From NCBI GenBank assembly GCA_002503885.1, contig DASQ01000140.1:1-24926 (forward strand): 24,926 bases of DNA, in the 5' to 3' direction. How positions within the stretch are numbered: position 1 is the first letter of the stretch; the number at the start of each line of letters is the position of its first letter. The notes beneath the pieces are model-generated. The model saw only the letters and a list, made by a program, of their open reading frames with translations, did no database searches and was not told the DNA's origin. Of the stretch, positions 1 to 7,202 are shown one piece after another. Source of the DNA: Methanoculleus marisnigri (GTDB taxonomy: Archaea; Halobacteriota; Methanomicrobia; Methanomicrobiales; Methanoculleaceae). The position numbers and the translations under genes were made by a program.

Positions 1-317
1 ATAGCTTTCTTGTCGCACGTCAGTACCGCCTTTAAAAACGGTGAATACCGCCCCCTCTCCATATCGTCGCGGGAAAGCACTTTGACCGAGAGGTTCACGC
101 CGGTTTCCAGCATAATGTCGTAGGCGAGCCCGATCAGGTTCCGCCTGAGATGGAAATCCTCCCCACTCGTGATCACCAGCAGGTCGACGTCCGATGCCGC
201 CGTCGCTTCGCCGCGTGCCGTCGAGCCGAAGAGGATCACCTCCTCGATACGGCCGCCCCACTGCTGGGTGGCCCTCGCAAGAAACTTGTCGAGCGCAGTG
301 CGAAATGAGGGGTGCAT
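1..317 (-). CDS. MNT-type nucleotidyltransferase domain protein (3' end off the window)
   Basis: Reading leftward from an ATG at 317, the protein has the minimal nucleotidyltransferase signature: GSTARGE followed about ten residues later by the DVDLLV aspartate pair (G-S-x(n)-D-x-D). That is the metal and NTP-binding core of the Pol-beta superfamily. About 105 residues are visible and the frame is still open at base 1, so the C-terminus is outside. Family members of this size are often the MntA-like partner of a HEPN toxin, or stand-alone proteins. The partner, if any, would lie to the left and cannot be seen. Upstream lies a cluster of GTATCA/TGATAC repeats (320-350), which may be its operator. 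The family assignment is firm; the cellular role is inference. Confidence 0.85.
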   Translation of the reverse strand, partial: MHPSFRTALDKFLARATQQWGGRIEEVILFGSTARGEATAASDVDLLVITSGEDFHLRRNLIGLAYDIMLETGVNLSVKVLSRDDMERGRYSPFLKAVLTCDKKA

Positions 318-319
318 GC

Positions 320-350
320 GTATCAGTCCAGTATCATACTTACCTGATAC
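320..350. promoter_or_regulatory. GTATCA/TGATAC repeat cluster upstream of the nucleotidyltransferase
   Basis: GTATCAG (320-326) and CTGATAC (344-350) form a perfect 7-bp inverted pair. A further GTATCAT copy lies at 331-337. The cluster starts 3 bp upstream of the ATG at 317, where a leader or operator would sit. It could be a binding site for autoregulation, as is common for toxin-antitoxin genes. No protein-binding evidence is available. Confidence 0.4.
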
Positions 351-461
351 GTAAACTCCCGGAAAAGTTAGGCGCATTGTTCCACCAATCCCGTGATAAA
401 TCTCTTTTTTTCGGAAATATCTCTGTAATCCTATTAGAATCGAAAGGCCAAGCGGATCGCA

Positions 462-482
462 GTGCCTAAATTTTATAGGCAC
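462..482. repeat. Short perfect hairpin in an intergenic region
   Basis: GTGCCTA (462-468) and TAGGCAC (476-482) are perfect inverted arms around a 7-nt A/T loop. It lies in the otherwise empty region 318-639, between the divergently read nucleotidyltransferase and the 3' end of the first TM2-like gene. A second, weaker pair (GCCTAA/TTAGGC) follows near 572-597. These could be terminators or small-RNA stems; nothing more can be said. Confidence 0.35.
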
Positions 483-529
483 ATTACACCTCAGTAAGCC
501 GGACATAAAAGGGAGAAAGGAAGCGAATA

Positions 530-595
530 ATGGTGAAAGGAGCCACTATCGTGAGAATAGATGGTCCCGTGCGCCTAATCGCTACGGGAGGTTAG
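530..595 (+). CDS. Possible 21-residue small ORF
   Basis: An ATG at 530 opens a 21-codon frame ending TAG at 593-595, about 10 nt after a purine-rich GGGAGAAAGGAAG stretch that could act as a ribosome site. The peptide (MVKGATIVRIDGPVRLIATGG) is not recognised. Its stop codon lies inside the weak GCCTAA/TTAGGC pair, so this may equally be non-coding structure. It is listed only because the space 318-639 otherwise holds no gene. Confidence 0.12.
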   Translation: MVKGATIVRIDGPVRLIATGG

Positions 596-639
596 GCTGA
601 TAATATGTATTCCGCGAGAGGCTCCGATGCTGTCCCGCC

Positions 640-1095
640 CTATAGCGGCACGGTGAAGGCCGCGAACGCCGCGAGTGCCGCAAACGCGAGAAATGCGAAC
701 ATCCCGACCGTCCAGACAACCATGAAGAGGAGAACCGTCACCAGACGGGCCTCCCGGAACGGGACGGTTCCCGCGTTCATCCGCCGTGCCGTGGCCCAGG
801 CATCGTAAATCCCGAAGAGCCAGACGGCCACGCCGGGGATGAGCATCACGAGAAGCCCTGCGAGCACCCCGAAGAGTACCAGAACGCCCTTGCCCGTTTC
901 GCCGTTGTAGACCTGCCCGAGCCCCGGAAAGAGGAGGGAGAGCCCCGCCGCAAACGCCGGGTTCTTCTCCCCCAAAACCGGGGTATCCGCCCTCATCCCC
1001 GGAACGGGAGTTCCAGGGAATCCAATCGGTTCTCTCATGATTTCCGTACGTGTACTGCTCTCCGGGGGAGGAAAGAGGTTCCGGCCCATCCGCAT
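640..1095 (-). CDS. Small TM2-like membrane protein (first copy)
   Basis: A protein of about 151 residues. After a polar N-terminus with a proline-rich stretch, it carries the TM2-type core: FPGLGQVYNGE, then a hydrophobic helix (KGVLVLFGVLAGLLVMLIPG), a second helix containing WLFGIYDAW, and a final long hydrophobic segment at the C-terminus. The PGLGQxYNG turn between helices marks this family of small integral membrane proteins, whose function is unknown. The ATG at 1095 is chosen because GGAG lies 5 nt upstream; a GTG at 1098 and ATGs at 1089 and 1038 are alternatives. It diverges from the DUF5661-like gene across only about 55 bp and has a paralogue at 1438-1767. Confidence 0.8.
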   Translation of the reverse strand: MRMGRNLFPPPESSTRTEIMREPIGFPGTPVPGMRADTPVLGEKNPAFAAGLSLLFPGLGQVYNGETGKGVLVLFGVLAGLLVMLIPGVAVWLFGIYDAWATARRMNAGTVPFREARLVTVLLFMVVWTVGMFAFLAFAALAAFAAFTVPL

Positions 1096-1150
1096 CACAA
1101 CTCCGTCAGGCTCATAACCTCAGAAGTTATCCCTTGTTGAGGATACCCAC

Positions 1151-1432
1151 ATGACACGAAGAGACGTAACCCCCGATGAAGCAAAGGCGATGGGCGAGCA
1201 GCTCGGCATCACCTGGAAGGAGTTCGATGTCGAGCAGTTCCGGCGCGGCATGGTCGTGGAACTCGAACACGGCCTCCATGACCCGGCGACGAACGTCACC
1301 GACGACGACCTCTTCCTGACGGCGAAGATAGCGCTTGCGCACTTAAACGAGTTCCCGGACTACTATGACCGGCTCGAGGAGATGGAGGAAGAGGCGGAGG
1401 CCTACTGGGCGGAGCGAAAGACGCAGGGCTGA
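1151..1432 (+). CDS. DUF5661-like conserved protein
   Basis: A 93-residue acidic soluble protein with the block FRRGMVVELEHG, then TNVTDDDLFLTAKIALAHLNE and FPDYYDRLEEME. I recognise this as the DUF5661 pattern: a conserved GMxVELEHG motif followed by an HLNEFPDYY helix. No enzymatic role is known for the family. GAGGA lies 7 nt before the ATG and supports the start. It is read rightward between two leftward TM2-like genes, and its stop is 5 bp from the stop of the second. A histidine in each conserved block (ELEHG, AHLNE) could bind a metal; that is speculation. Confidence 0.75.
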   Translation: MTRRDVTPDEAKAMGEQLGITWKEFDVEQFRRGMVVELEHGLHDPATNVTDDDLFLTAKIALAHLNEFPDYYDRLEEMEEEAEAYWAERKTQG

Positions 1433-1437
1433 GGAGG

Positions 1438-1767
1438 TCACCACCACGACAGCCCTGACGTGAGGGTCGATACCGCCGCAGGGGCGACCGGCAGGAAGAG
1501 AAGGACAGCCGCAACGCTGCTCTCGCGGTACGGCACCGTGCCGCCGTTCATCCTCCGTGCGACGGCGTAGGCACCGTAGAGCCAGATGGCCGCCCCGGCG
1601 GGAGCGAAGGAGAGGCCCCCGAACAGCGTCCCAACGAGGAACAGCACGCCCCGCAAGAACTGCCCGTTGTATGCCTGCCCGAGCCCGACGAAGACGAGCG
1701 AGAGGAGCGCGGAGAATCCAGGTTCTTTTGATTCAAGGGTAACCGAAGGGGTAATTCTGCAGGTCAT
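1438..1767 (-). CDS. Small TM2-like membrane protein (second copy)
   Basis: From the ATG at 1767 the protein is 109 residues: a short N-terminus (TPSVTLESKEPGFSALLSL), the VGLGQAYNGQ turn, a hydrophobic helix (RGVLFLVGTLFGGLSFA), a WLYGAYAVARRMNGGTVPYRES block and a C-terminal hydrophobic helix. It matches the first TM2-like gene motif for motif (GQxYNG; RRMNxGTVP; YRES/FREA), so the two are clear paralogues. The frame stays open further upstream, but that extension is arginine/proline-rich low-complexity sequence, so the downstream ATG next to a GGTG is preferred. Function is unknown. Confidence 0.75.
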   Translation of the reverse strand: MTCRITPSVTLESKEPGFSALLSLVFVGLGQAYNGQFLRGVLFLVGTLFGGLSFAPAGAAIWLYGAYAVARRMNGGTVPYRESSVAAVLLFLPVAPAAVSTLTSGLSWW

Positions 1768-1913
1768 AGGCACCGGCACCTGAAAGGGTACCGCGAGGAG
1801 AAATGCTTTGTGGGCGATGGGGGGCCTGCCGCGAGGCCGGGCCCGGGGAGGGCCCGGTCGGGGAGCAGGGGAGGTGCGCAACAACTATTGCCCGTCCGTT
1901 GCAACCATATCGT

Positions 1914-2123
1914 ATGGAACGGCGCTCGGAAAGAGAGTGGATCAAGATACGGCAACGGCGAGTCATCGATGAAGCCGAGTACTATGCCGATCGACTCTAC
2001 GAGACCCAGCGGGCCGCAACCACCTACGCCCGGCAGCTGCAGGGTCGGGGAGATGAGGTCCTCGTCCTTCCGACCGTCCATGCGGGCGGGCACCGGGGTT
2101 ACGCTGTCTTTGTCAGAAGATAA
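1914..2123 (+). CDS. Small uncharacterised protein, 69 residues
   Basis: An ATG at 1914 begins a basic, helix-rich protein with IKIRQRRVIDEAEYYADRLY followed by an LQGRGDEVLVLPT segment and ending VFVRR. Composition is protein-like (regular charged helix, then a predicted beta pair), unlike the arginine/proline-rich stretch upstream in the same frame. That difference is why the downstream start is chosen over ATG 1803. No Shine-Dalgarno is visible, so it may be leaderless. I do not recognise a family. It stands alone between the second TM2-like gene and the GNAT pair. Confidence 0.5.
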   Translation: MERRSEREWIKIRQRRVIDEAEYYADRLYETQRAATTYARQLQGRGDEVLVLPTVHAGGHRGYAVFVRR

Positions 2124-2303
2124 GAGTGCGTTTTTGCCGCGCAGGCAGCCGCCCGGCTGTCTGTCCGGTGGAGGGGGTAAGTCAGCACAGGCGGGTGCCT
2201 TCGGCCGGGGCAATAACAGAGTGGGGGGCGAACCCCATCCACATTCCCCATTACTCCGTCACATGGGGGGATGATATATTCCCCGTACGACTGAAGTTCG
2301 AGG
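2124..2303. other. Intergenic region with weak hairpins, no gene
   Basis: No convincing coding frame. A T5 run (around 2131-2136) and a short CAGCCG/CGGCTG stem (2146-2159) follow the small gene and could end its transcript. Near 2266-2284, GGGGA and TCCCC arms flank an AT-rich loop. The space lies between two convergent genes. Confidence 0.4.
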
Positions 2304-2323
2304 GTTGAACCAGCTGGTTCAAC
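2304..2323. repeat. Perfect 20-bp palindrome at the end of the GNAT operon
   Basis: GTTGAACCAGCTGGTTCAAC is its own reverse complement over all 20 bases. It covers the stop codon of the leftward GNAT gene (2319-2321). It could be a bidirectional terminator hairpin or a dimeric-protein site. There is no loop, which suits protein binding to duplex DNA better than an RNA hairpin. Confidence 0.6.
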
Positions 2324-2906
2324 GCACCCGGCACTCCCGGATCGCCGGCTCTGTGCATTGCTTCCGCCAGTCATCGTGGAGGACCCCCCAGACGTCGACA
2401 TCCTCATAACCATCCCACTTCCGGGCATGCCCCCGGAGGCGCGCCTCATGCATCATCCCACACTTCCCCATCACCCGGCCCGACGCCGGATTCCGGGAGA
2501 AGTGCATGGCGTAGACCCGGTGCAGCTCGAGGACGGAGAACCCGTACTCGATCATCGCCCGGGCGGCCTCGGTGGCATACCCCCGACCCCAGCAGGGCTT
2601 CGCGACCCAGTAGCCGAGTTCCGCCCGACCGTGACGGCGGTTGACCTCCGCGAGCCCGACCGCCCCCACGAGCTCCCCGTCCGGGGCCAGGGTGACGGCG
2701 TAGATGGCGTGCATCCCCTTCTCAAACCCGGGACGGTGGGTGGCAATCCAGTCCTCCGCCGCTCCGTCGGGGTAGGGGTAGGGGATCTCGAGCGTGCGGG
2801 ACGCGATCTCATAATCACCGGCGAGCCGTTGAACCGCAGGCGCATCCGCGAGGGTGAACGGGCGCAGGAGGAGGCGTTTTGTTACGAGGAGAGGCTGTCC
2901 GCTCAT
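2319..2906 (-). CDS. GNAT-family N-acetyltransferase (RimJ/RimL type), downstream copy
   Basis: A 195-residue cytoplasmic acetyltransferase of the RimJ/RimL branch. It begins with TKRLLLRPFTLADAPAVQRL, typical of the family. The acetyl-CoA motif A is ELGYWVAKPCWGRGYATEAARAMIEYGF, with the CWGRGYA pyrophosphate-binding loop. Motif B follows as HRVYAMHFSRNPASGRVMGKCGM. The substrate is unknown; RimJ/L relatives acetylate ribosomal protein N-termini, small amines or antibiotics. Its start overlaps the stop of the upstream paralogue (ATGA, 2903-2906), so the two are translationally coupled. Length is normal for the family. Confidence 0.9.
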   Translation of the reverse strand: MSGQPLLVTKRLLLRPFTLADAPAVQRLAGDYEIASRTLEIPYPYPDGAAEDWIATHRPGFEKGMHAIYAVTLAPDGELVGAVGLAEVNRRHGRAELGYWVAKPCWGRGYATEAARAMIEYGFSVLELHRVYAMHFSRNPASGRVMGKCGMMHEARLRGHARKWDGYEDVDVWGVLHDDWRKQCTEPAIRECRVR

Positions 2907-3487
2907 ACGGGTGCTCTGTGCAGCGGCGAGGGAGAATACGCCCCGGGACGGCTGACCGGCTCCCGGAAAACCCCCCAGACGTCGACATCCTCATAGACAC
3001 CCCACTTCCGGACATGTTCCCGGAAACGGCCTTCGTGGAGCATCCCGCACTTCTCCATCACCCGGCCTGAGGCCGGGTTCCGGGAGAAGTGCATGGCATG
3101 GACCCGGTGCAGCCCGAGAGTCGAGAACCCGTACTCGATCACCGCGCGAACCGCCTCGGTGGCATACCCCCGGCCCCAGCAGCGGCTCGCGACCCAGAAC
3201 CCGAGCTCGGCACGGGAGTGCTCGGTGTCGATCCGCAGGCGAACGCCGCCGATGAGGCTCCCGTCCTCGGCGAGCGTGACGGCGAAGGCCGCGGCGTCGC
3301 CGCGCTCGGTGCCCTCGCGGAGGGAGGCGATCCAGAGCTCCGCGAGACCGTCCGGATACGGGTAGGGGAGGAGGGTCGTCGCGGCAACGGCGTAGTCTCC
3401 GCAGAGTCGCTGAACCAGTGGGGCGTCCGGAAGGTCGAACGGTCGCAGGAGCAGGCGGCCGGTTGCGAGGATAGGCTGATTCTCCAT
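2903..3487 (-). CDS. GNAT-family N-acetyltransferase (RimJ/RimL type), upstream copy
   Basis: A 194-residue paralogue of the next gene, with the same layout: ATGRLLLRPFDLPDAPLVQRL at the N-terminus, ELGFWVASRCWGRGYATEAVRAVIEYGF as the acetyl-CoA site, then HRVHAMHFSRNPASGRVMEKCGM. The C-terminal tail after VWGVFREP differs between the copies. A tandem duplication is the simplest explanation. The ATG at 3487 is about 30 bp from a TATA-like ATATAAAT (3514-3521), which implies a very short leader or leaderless message. The two copies probably act on related but different substrates. Confidence 0.9.
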   Translation of the reverse strand: MENQPILATGRLLLRPFDLPDAPLVQRLCGDYAVAATTLLPYPYPDGLAELWIASLREGTERGDAAAFAVTLAEDGSLIGGVRLRIDTEHSRAELGFWVASRCWGRGYATEAVRAVIEYGFSTLGLHRVHAMHFSRNPASGRVMEKCGMLHEGRFREHVRKWGVYEDVDVWGVFREPVSRPGAYSPSPLHRAPV

Positions 3488-3513
3488 GGATATATGCTCA
3501 TAGCACCGACCGG

Positions 3514-3521
3514 ATATAAAT
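3514..3521 (-). promoter_or_regulatory. TATA box for the GNAT pair
   Basis: ATATAAAT on the + strand (ATTTATAT in the direction of transcription) lies about 27-34 bp before the ATG at 3487. Archaeal transcription starts roughly 25 bp from the TATA centre, so the transcript should begin within a few bases of the start codon. Confidence 0.5.
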
Positions 3522-3604
3522 CCTGCCGCGCCGCCGCCCGGGCCGTGGGAGAGGACGGCACGAAGAGATCCGGCAGATGCTCCCCTGCCATATCACCTGC
3601 ATGA

Positions 3605-3742
3605 AATCACCCCTGTTTATCTCTTGGGTTCCCATTTACCGGGATTAAACGAGTTAATAGACATTTTGGGCACTCAAGAATCCCCGTTTGAGATAAGAGC
3701 CCATAATATCACCGCTATTTGCAAATCAGCAACCTTTATTAC
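3605..3742. promoter_or_regulatory. Promoter region of the GAPDH gene
   Basis: This AT-rich stretch stands out from its GC-rich surroundings. CTTTATTA at about 3733-3740 is placed so that transcription would start near 3763-3767, that is at or just before the ATG of the GAPDH gene (leaderless or nearly so). A short CTCAA/TTGAG inverted pair (3673-3677, 3688-3692) lies further upstream and might be a regulator site. Confidence 0.45.
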
Positions 3743-3766
3743 TTTTTGTTCTGTATTCCATCATAC

Positions 3767-4792
3767 ATGATCAAAGTCGCGATCAACGGGTACGGCACCA
3801 TCGGCAAACGAGTCGCCGATGCGGTCGCCGCACAACCCGATATGGAAGTGATCGGGGTCTCAAAGACCAGCGTCTCTGCCGAGGCATTCGTCGCAAAAGA
3901 GCGCGGGTATCCCCTCTACATCGCGGACCTCGCGAAGAAGCCGGCGTTCGAGAAGGCCGGTATCGAGGTCGCAGGCGACGTCGCTGCGATGCTGAAAGCC
4001 GCCGACATCGTCGTGGACGCCACCCCCGGCGGTGTCGGGGAGAAGAACAAACCAACCTACGAAAAACTCGGGATCAAGGCAATCTGGCAGGGCGGCGAGG
4101 CACACGAGGTCGCCGGGTTCTCCTTCAACGCCCACGCGAACTACAACGAGGCTGCAGGAAAACAGTTTGCCCGGGTCGTCTCGTGCAATACCACCGGGCT
4201 CGTCCGGCTCATCAACGCCATGGACCAGGCCTTCGGCGTCGAGCGGGTCCGGGCGGTGATGGTCCGGCGCGGAGCGGACCCGAGCGACGTGAAAAGGGGA
4301 CCGATCGACGCCATCGTCCTCAACCCGGCCACCATCCCGAGCCACCACGGCCCCGACGTCCAGACCGTCCTCCCGCACATAAACATCGTCACCCTCGCGA
4401 TGATCGTCCCGACGACGTTTATGCACATGCACTCGATCCAGATGGACCTGAAACGCGAGACCACCCGGGACGAGGTCCTGAAGGTCTTTGAGGACCACAG
4501 CCGCATCGGCCTCGTCCGCAAGGCCACCGGCATCAAGAGCAACGCCGAGCTCCGGGAGTACACCCAGGACCTCGGCCGGCCGAGGACGGACCTCTGGGAG
4601 AACGGCGTATTCGAGGAGTCGGTCTCGGTGCTGAACGGGAAGGAGTTCTACTGCTTCCAGGCCATCCACCAGGAAGCCGACGTCATCCCCGAGAACATCG
4701 ACTGCATCCGCGCCCTGATGGGAACGGTGAAGGATCCGGAAGAGTCCATCCGGATGACCAACAAAGCGCTCGGCCTCGTCGCCATCGGGTGA
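3767..4792 (+). CDS. gap: Archaeal (type II) glyceraldehyde-3-phosphate dehydrogenase
   Basis: A 341-residue cytosolic enzyme of the archaeal phosphorylating GAPDH class, which interconverts glyceraldehyde-3-phosphate and 1,3-bisphosphoglycerate with NAD(P). In a methanogen it acts mainly in gluconeogenesis. The Rossmann loop NGYGTIGKRVADAV starts at residue 7, DATPGGVG follows, and the catalytic cysteine is Cys140 in VVSCNTTGLVRL. HGPDVQTVLPHIN and MHMHSIQMD are also typical of the archaeal class. The ATG at 3767 is chosen because the residues before it are AT-rich promoter sequence and MIKVAINGYG is the usual N-terminus. It lies about 55 bp before tyrS on the same strand. Confidence 0.95.
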   Translation: MIKVAINGYGTIGKRVADAVAAQPDMEVIGVSKTSVSAEAFVAKERGYPLYIADLAKKPAFEKAGIEVAGDVAAMLKAADIVVDATPGGVGEKNKPTYEKLGIKAIWQGGEAHEVAGFSFNAHANYNEAAGKQFARVVSCNTTGLVRLINAMDQAFGVERVRAVMVRRGADPSDVKRGPIDAIVLNPATIPSHHGPDVQTVLPHINIVTLAMIVPTTFMHMHSIQMDLKRETTRDEVLKVFEDHSRIGLVRKATGIKSNAELREYTQDLGRPRTDLWENGVFEESVSVLNGKEFYCFQAIHQEADVIPENIDCIRALMGTVKDPEESIRMTNKALGLVAIG

Positions 4793-4847
4793 ACGGCGGA
4801 GCAGGGGAGGAAGAAGCATTAACTCCCCGGCAAACCCATTCCTTTTA

Positions 4848-5795
4848 ATGGATCCGTACGAACTGGTGACCCGAAATACCGTAGAGGTCGTCACCGACGA
4901 GGAACTGCGCGCGCTCATCGACCGTCCGGTCAAGCGGGTCTACACCGGCTACGAGCCGAGCGGGGAGATCCATCTCGGCCACATGGTGACGGTGAACAAA
5001 CTGATGGACCTGCAGCAGGCAGGGTTCGAGGTGACCGTGCTCATCGCCGATCTTCATGCATTCTTAAACCGCAAAGGGACCATGGAGGAGATCCGGGAGA
5101 CCGCCGAGTACAACCGCCGCTGCTTCGAGGGGCTCGGCCTCGTCGGCGCAAACTACGTCCTCGGCTCGGACGTGCAGCTCACGCCGGAGTACGAACTTGC
5201 CGTGCTGACACTCTCCCAGGCGATCACCCTCAACCGGGCGAAGAGGAGCATGGACGAGGTCGGGCGGCAGATGGAGAACCCCACGGTCTCCCAGATGGTC
5301 TACCCGATCATGCAGATGGTCGATATCATGACCCTCAAGGTGGACGCCGCCGTCGGCGGGATCGACCAGCGAAAGATTCACATGCTCGCCCGGGAACACC
5401 TCCCCTCAATCGGGTATCCGGCACCGGTCTGCATCCACACGCCGATCATCAACGGCCTCGACGGGAAGAAGATGTCGTCGTCGGCCGGAAACGTCATATC
5501 GGTCGCCGATTCCGAGGAGGGTATCAGGCAGAAGATGAAGAAGGCGTTCTGTCCGCCGGAGGTCGAAAACAACCCGGTGCTCCAGATCCTGCGCTACCAT
5601 GTCTTCCCCCGGGCCGGGGCGGTCACCATCCGCCGGCCTGCGAAGTTCGGCGGGGACCGGGAGTTTACCGTCTACGAGGACCTCGAGCGGGCCTACGCCG
5701 CCGGCGAGGTTCACCCGATGGACCTCAAAGCGGCGACCGCCGACCACCTCATCGATATCCTCGCCCCCGTACACGATTACATCTGCAGCAGGTGA
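4848..5795 (+). CDS. tyrS: Tyrosyl-tRNA synthetase, archaeal type
   Basis: A 315-residue class I synthetase that charges tRNA(Tyr). The HIGH motif is HLGH (residues 42-45), preceded by VYTGYEPSGEIH with the tyrosine-contacting Tyr32. The KMSKS motif is KMSSS (208-212). The short length without a C-terminal S4 domain is typical of archaeal and eukaryotic TyrRS. No Shine-Dalgarno precedes the ATG, so a leaderless message is possible. The stop overlaps the ribosome site of the next gene (rio1), which indicates an operon tyrS-rio1-KH gene. Nothing is unusual in the catalytic motifs. Confidence 0.96.
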   Translation: MDPYELVTRNTVEVVTDEELRALIDRPVKRVYTGYEPSGEIHLGHMVTVNKLMDLQQAGFEVTVLIADLHAFLNRKGTMEEIRETAEYNRRCFEGLGLVGANYVLGSDVQLTPEYELAVLTLSQAITLNRAKRSMDEVGRQMENPTVSQMVYPIMQMVDIMTLKVDAAVGGIDQRKIHMLAREHLPSIGYPAPVCIHTPIINGLDGKKMSSSAGNVISVADSEEGIRQKMKKAFCPPEVENNPVLQILRYHVFPRAGAVTIRRPAKFGGDREFTVYEDLERAYAAGEVHPMDLKAATADHLIDILAPVHDYICSR

Positions 5796-5802
5796 CCTGA
5801 CC

Positions 5803-6579
5803 GTGACCCGCGATGAAGAGCATGATCAGTTCGACCGCAAGATCGAGGCGATGGGCGTCAGGATAAAAGACGCCGACACCGTGAAGGTACGGGACGATGT
5901 CTTCGACGAGGTCACCCTCATGGCCCTCTACAAGCTCGTCCAGAAGAAACTGATCTCGGTCATCGGCGGGCCTATCAGCACGGGCAAAGAGGCAAACGTC
6001 TTCTACGGCGAGCATGACGGGAGGGGGCTCGCCATCAAGATCTACCGCATCCAGACCGCGAACTTCAAGGCGATGACCGAGTACATGGCAGGAGACCGCC
6101 GGTTCTCGAGCGTCCGGGGGACGCGCAAGGGCCTCATCTTTGCCTGGACGAAGAAGGAGTTCAGCAACCTGGCCCGGGCGCACGACGTGGGGATCCCGGT
6201 CCCCGAGCCGCTGGTCTTCGACCGGAACATCCTCTTGATGGAGTTCCTCGGGCGTGACGAGGTGCCGTATCCCCAGCTCCGTAACGCCGAGGTCGAGGAC
6301 TACGGGGCGGCATACCAGCAGATCCTCGGTTACGTGAAGCAGCTCTACCAGGAGGCGCGCCTGATCCATGCCGACCTCTCCGAATACAATATCCTCTACC
6401 ACGAGAAACCATACCTGATCGATATGGGGCAGGCAGTCACCCTGGATCACCCACGGGCGCCCGTGTTTCTGATCCGGGATATAAAGAACCTCAACAGATA
6501 TTTCTCCCGCTACTGCGATGTGACGGATGAGGAAGAGGTCCTCAGAGCGATCGTCGGCACCGGACGCCGGGAGCCCTGA
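5803..6579 (+). CDS. rio1: Rio1-type serine/threonine protein kinase
   Basis: A 258-residue atypical kinase/ATPase of the RIO family, which acts in late maturation of the small ribosomal subunit. Visible features: ATP loop STGKEANVF (59-67), the lysine in LAIKIYR, catalytic loop LIHADLSEYNIL with Asp191 and Asn196, and the metal-binding IDMGQAV (Asp207), the RIO counterpart of DFG. The start is a GTG at 5803 with GGTGA seven bases upstream (5791-5795), overlapping the tyrS stop; no ATG fits as well. The KH protein downstream is its usual partner in archaea, so the two probably work together on 16S rRNA 3'-end processing. Confidence 0.93.
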   Translation: MTRDEEHDQFDRKIEAMGVRIKDADTVKVRDDVFDEVTLMALYKLVQKKLISVIGGPISTGKEANVFYGEHDGRGLAIKIYRIQTANFKAMTEYMAGDRRFSSVRGTRKGLIFAWTKKEFSNLARAHDVGIPVPEPLVFDRNILLMEFLGRDEVPYPQLRNAEVEDYGAAYQQILGYVKQLYQEARLIHADLSEYNILYHEKPYLIDMGQAVTLDHPRAPVFLIRDIKNLNRYFSRYCDVTDEEEVLRAIVGTGRREP

Positions 6580-6603
6580 ACACCGGGGAGAAGGGATGCA
6601 ATC

Positions 6604-7146
6604 ATGACCACACAGGAGATAAAAGTTTCAACAGCCAGAATCGGTGTACTCATCGGCAAGAGCGGGTCCACAAAGCGCGAGATCGAGGAGAAGACCGGGA
6701 TAACCCTCTGGATAGACAGTGAGGAGGGGATCGTGACGATCGAGGCGGAGGATCCCATCGCCGCCATGACGGCGACGAACGTCATCCAGGCGATCAACCG
6801 GGGGTTCTCGCCGGAGCGTGCGTTCCGCCTTCTTGAGGACGAGGACATGATGCTTGATATTATCAACCTCGCAGACCTCTCGGACACGACCCGGCAGCTC
6901 GAGCGGCTCCGGGGCCGGATCATCGGCAAGGCGGGGACGTCCCGCTCGCAGATCGAGGATATGACCAACACGGAGATCTCAGTCCACGGAAAGACCGTCG
7001 CGATCATCGGTCTCCCGGAGCAGGCCGAGACCGCGAGGAAAGCGGTGGAGATGCTGATCCAGGGCGTGCCGCACGAGCATGTCTACGGGTACCTCGACCG
7101 GAAGAAGAAGGAAGCCAAACAGTCGATGCTGGAGTACTACTCGTGA
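6604..7146 (+). CDS. KH-domain RNA-binding protein, Dim2/Pno1-like
   Basis: A 180-residue protein with two KH domains. The first contains VLIGKSGSTKREIEEKTG (GxxG loop at 18-21) and the second RIIGKAGTSRSQIEDMTN (GxxG loop at 108-111). A basic tail (YLDRKKKEAKQSMLEYY) follows. This is the archaeal homologue of Dim2/Pno1 (also annotated Krr1-like), which binds the 3' end of pre-16S rRNA and cooperates with Rio1. The gene sits 24 bp behind rio1 in the same direction, a common archaeal pairing. A strong hairpin (7153-7170) follows it. Confidence 0.9.
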   Translation: MTTQEIKVSTARIGVLIGKSGSTKREIEEKTGITLWIDSEEGIVTIEAEDPIAAMTATNVIQAINRGFSPERAFRLLEDEDMMLDIINLADLSDTTRQLERLRGRIIGKAGTSRSQIEDMTNTEISVHGKTVAIIGLPEQAETARKAVEMLIQGVPHEHVYGYLDRKKKEAKQSMLEYYS

Positions 7147-7152
7147 TGCGAC

Positions 7153-7170
7153 CGGGGCATATCGGCCCCG
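7153..7170 (+). terminator. Candidate terminator hairpin after the KH gene
   Basis: CGGGGC (7153-7158) and GCCCCG (7165-7170) are perfect GC-rich arms around a 6-nt loop (ATATCG), 6 bp after the KH-gene stop. There is no T-run, so this may be a 3'-end stabilising stem rather than a terminator. Confidence 0.4.
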
Positions 7171-7202
7171 TCCATGACCATGACAATACGTGGAATATGC
7201 AA

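Noticed and set aside
1744..1757. CGAAGGGGT near 1745 as a possible further ORB
   Set aside because: Only 16 of 22 positions fit, the TGGAAA core is missing and it lies inside the coding region of a TM2-like gene.
3860..4933. Long open frame on the minus strand opposite GAPDH
   Set aside because: It mirrors the codons of the well-supported GAPDH and tyrS start on the other strand; GC-rich genomes give many such shadows and it has no family motif.
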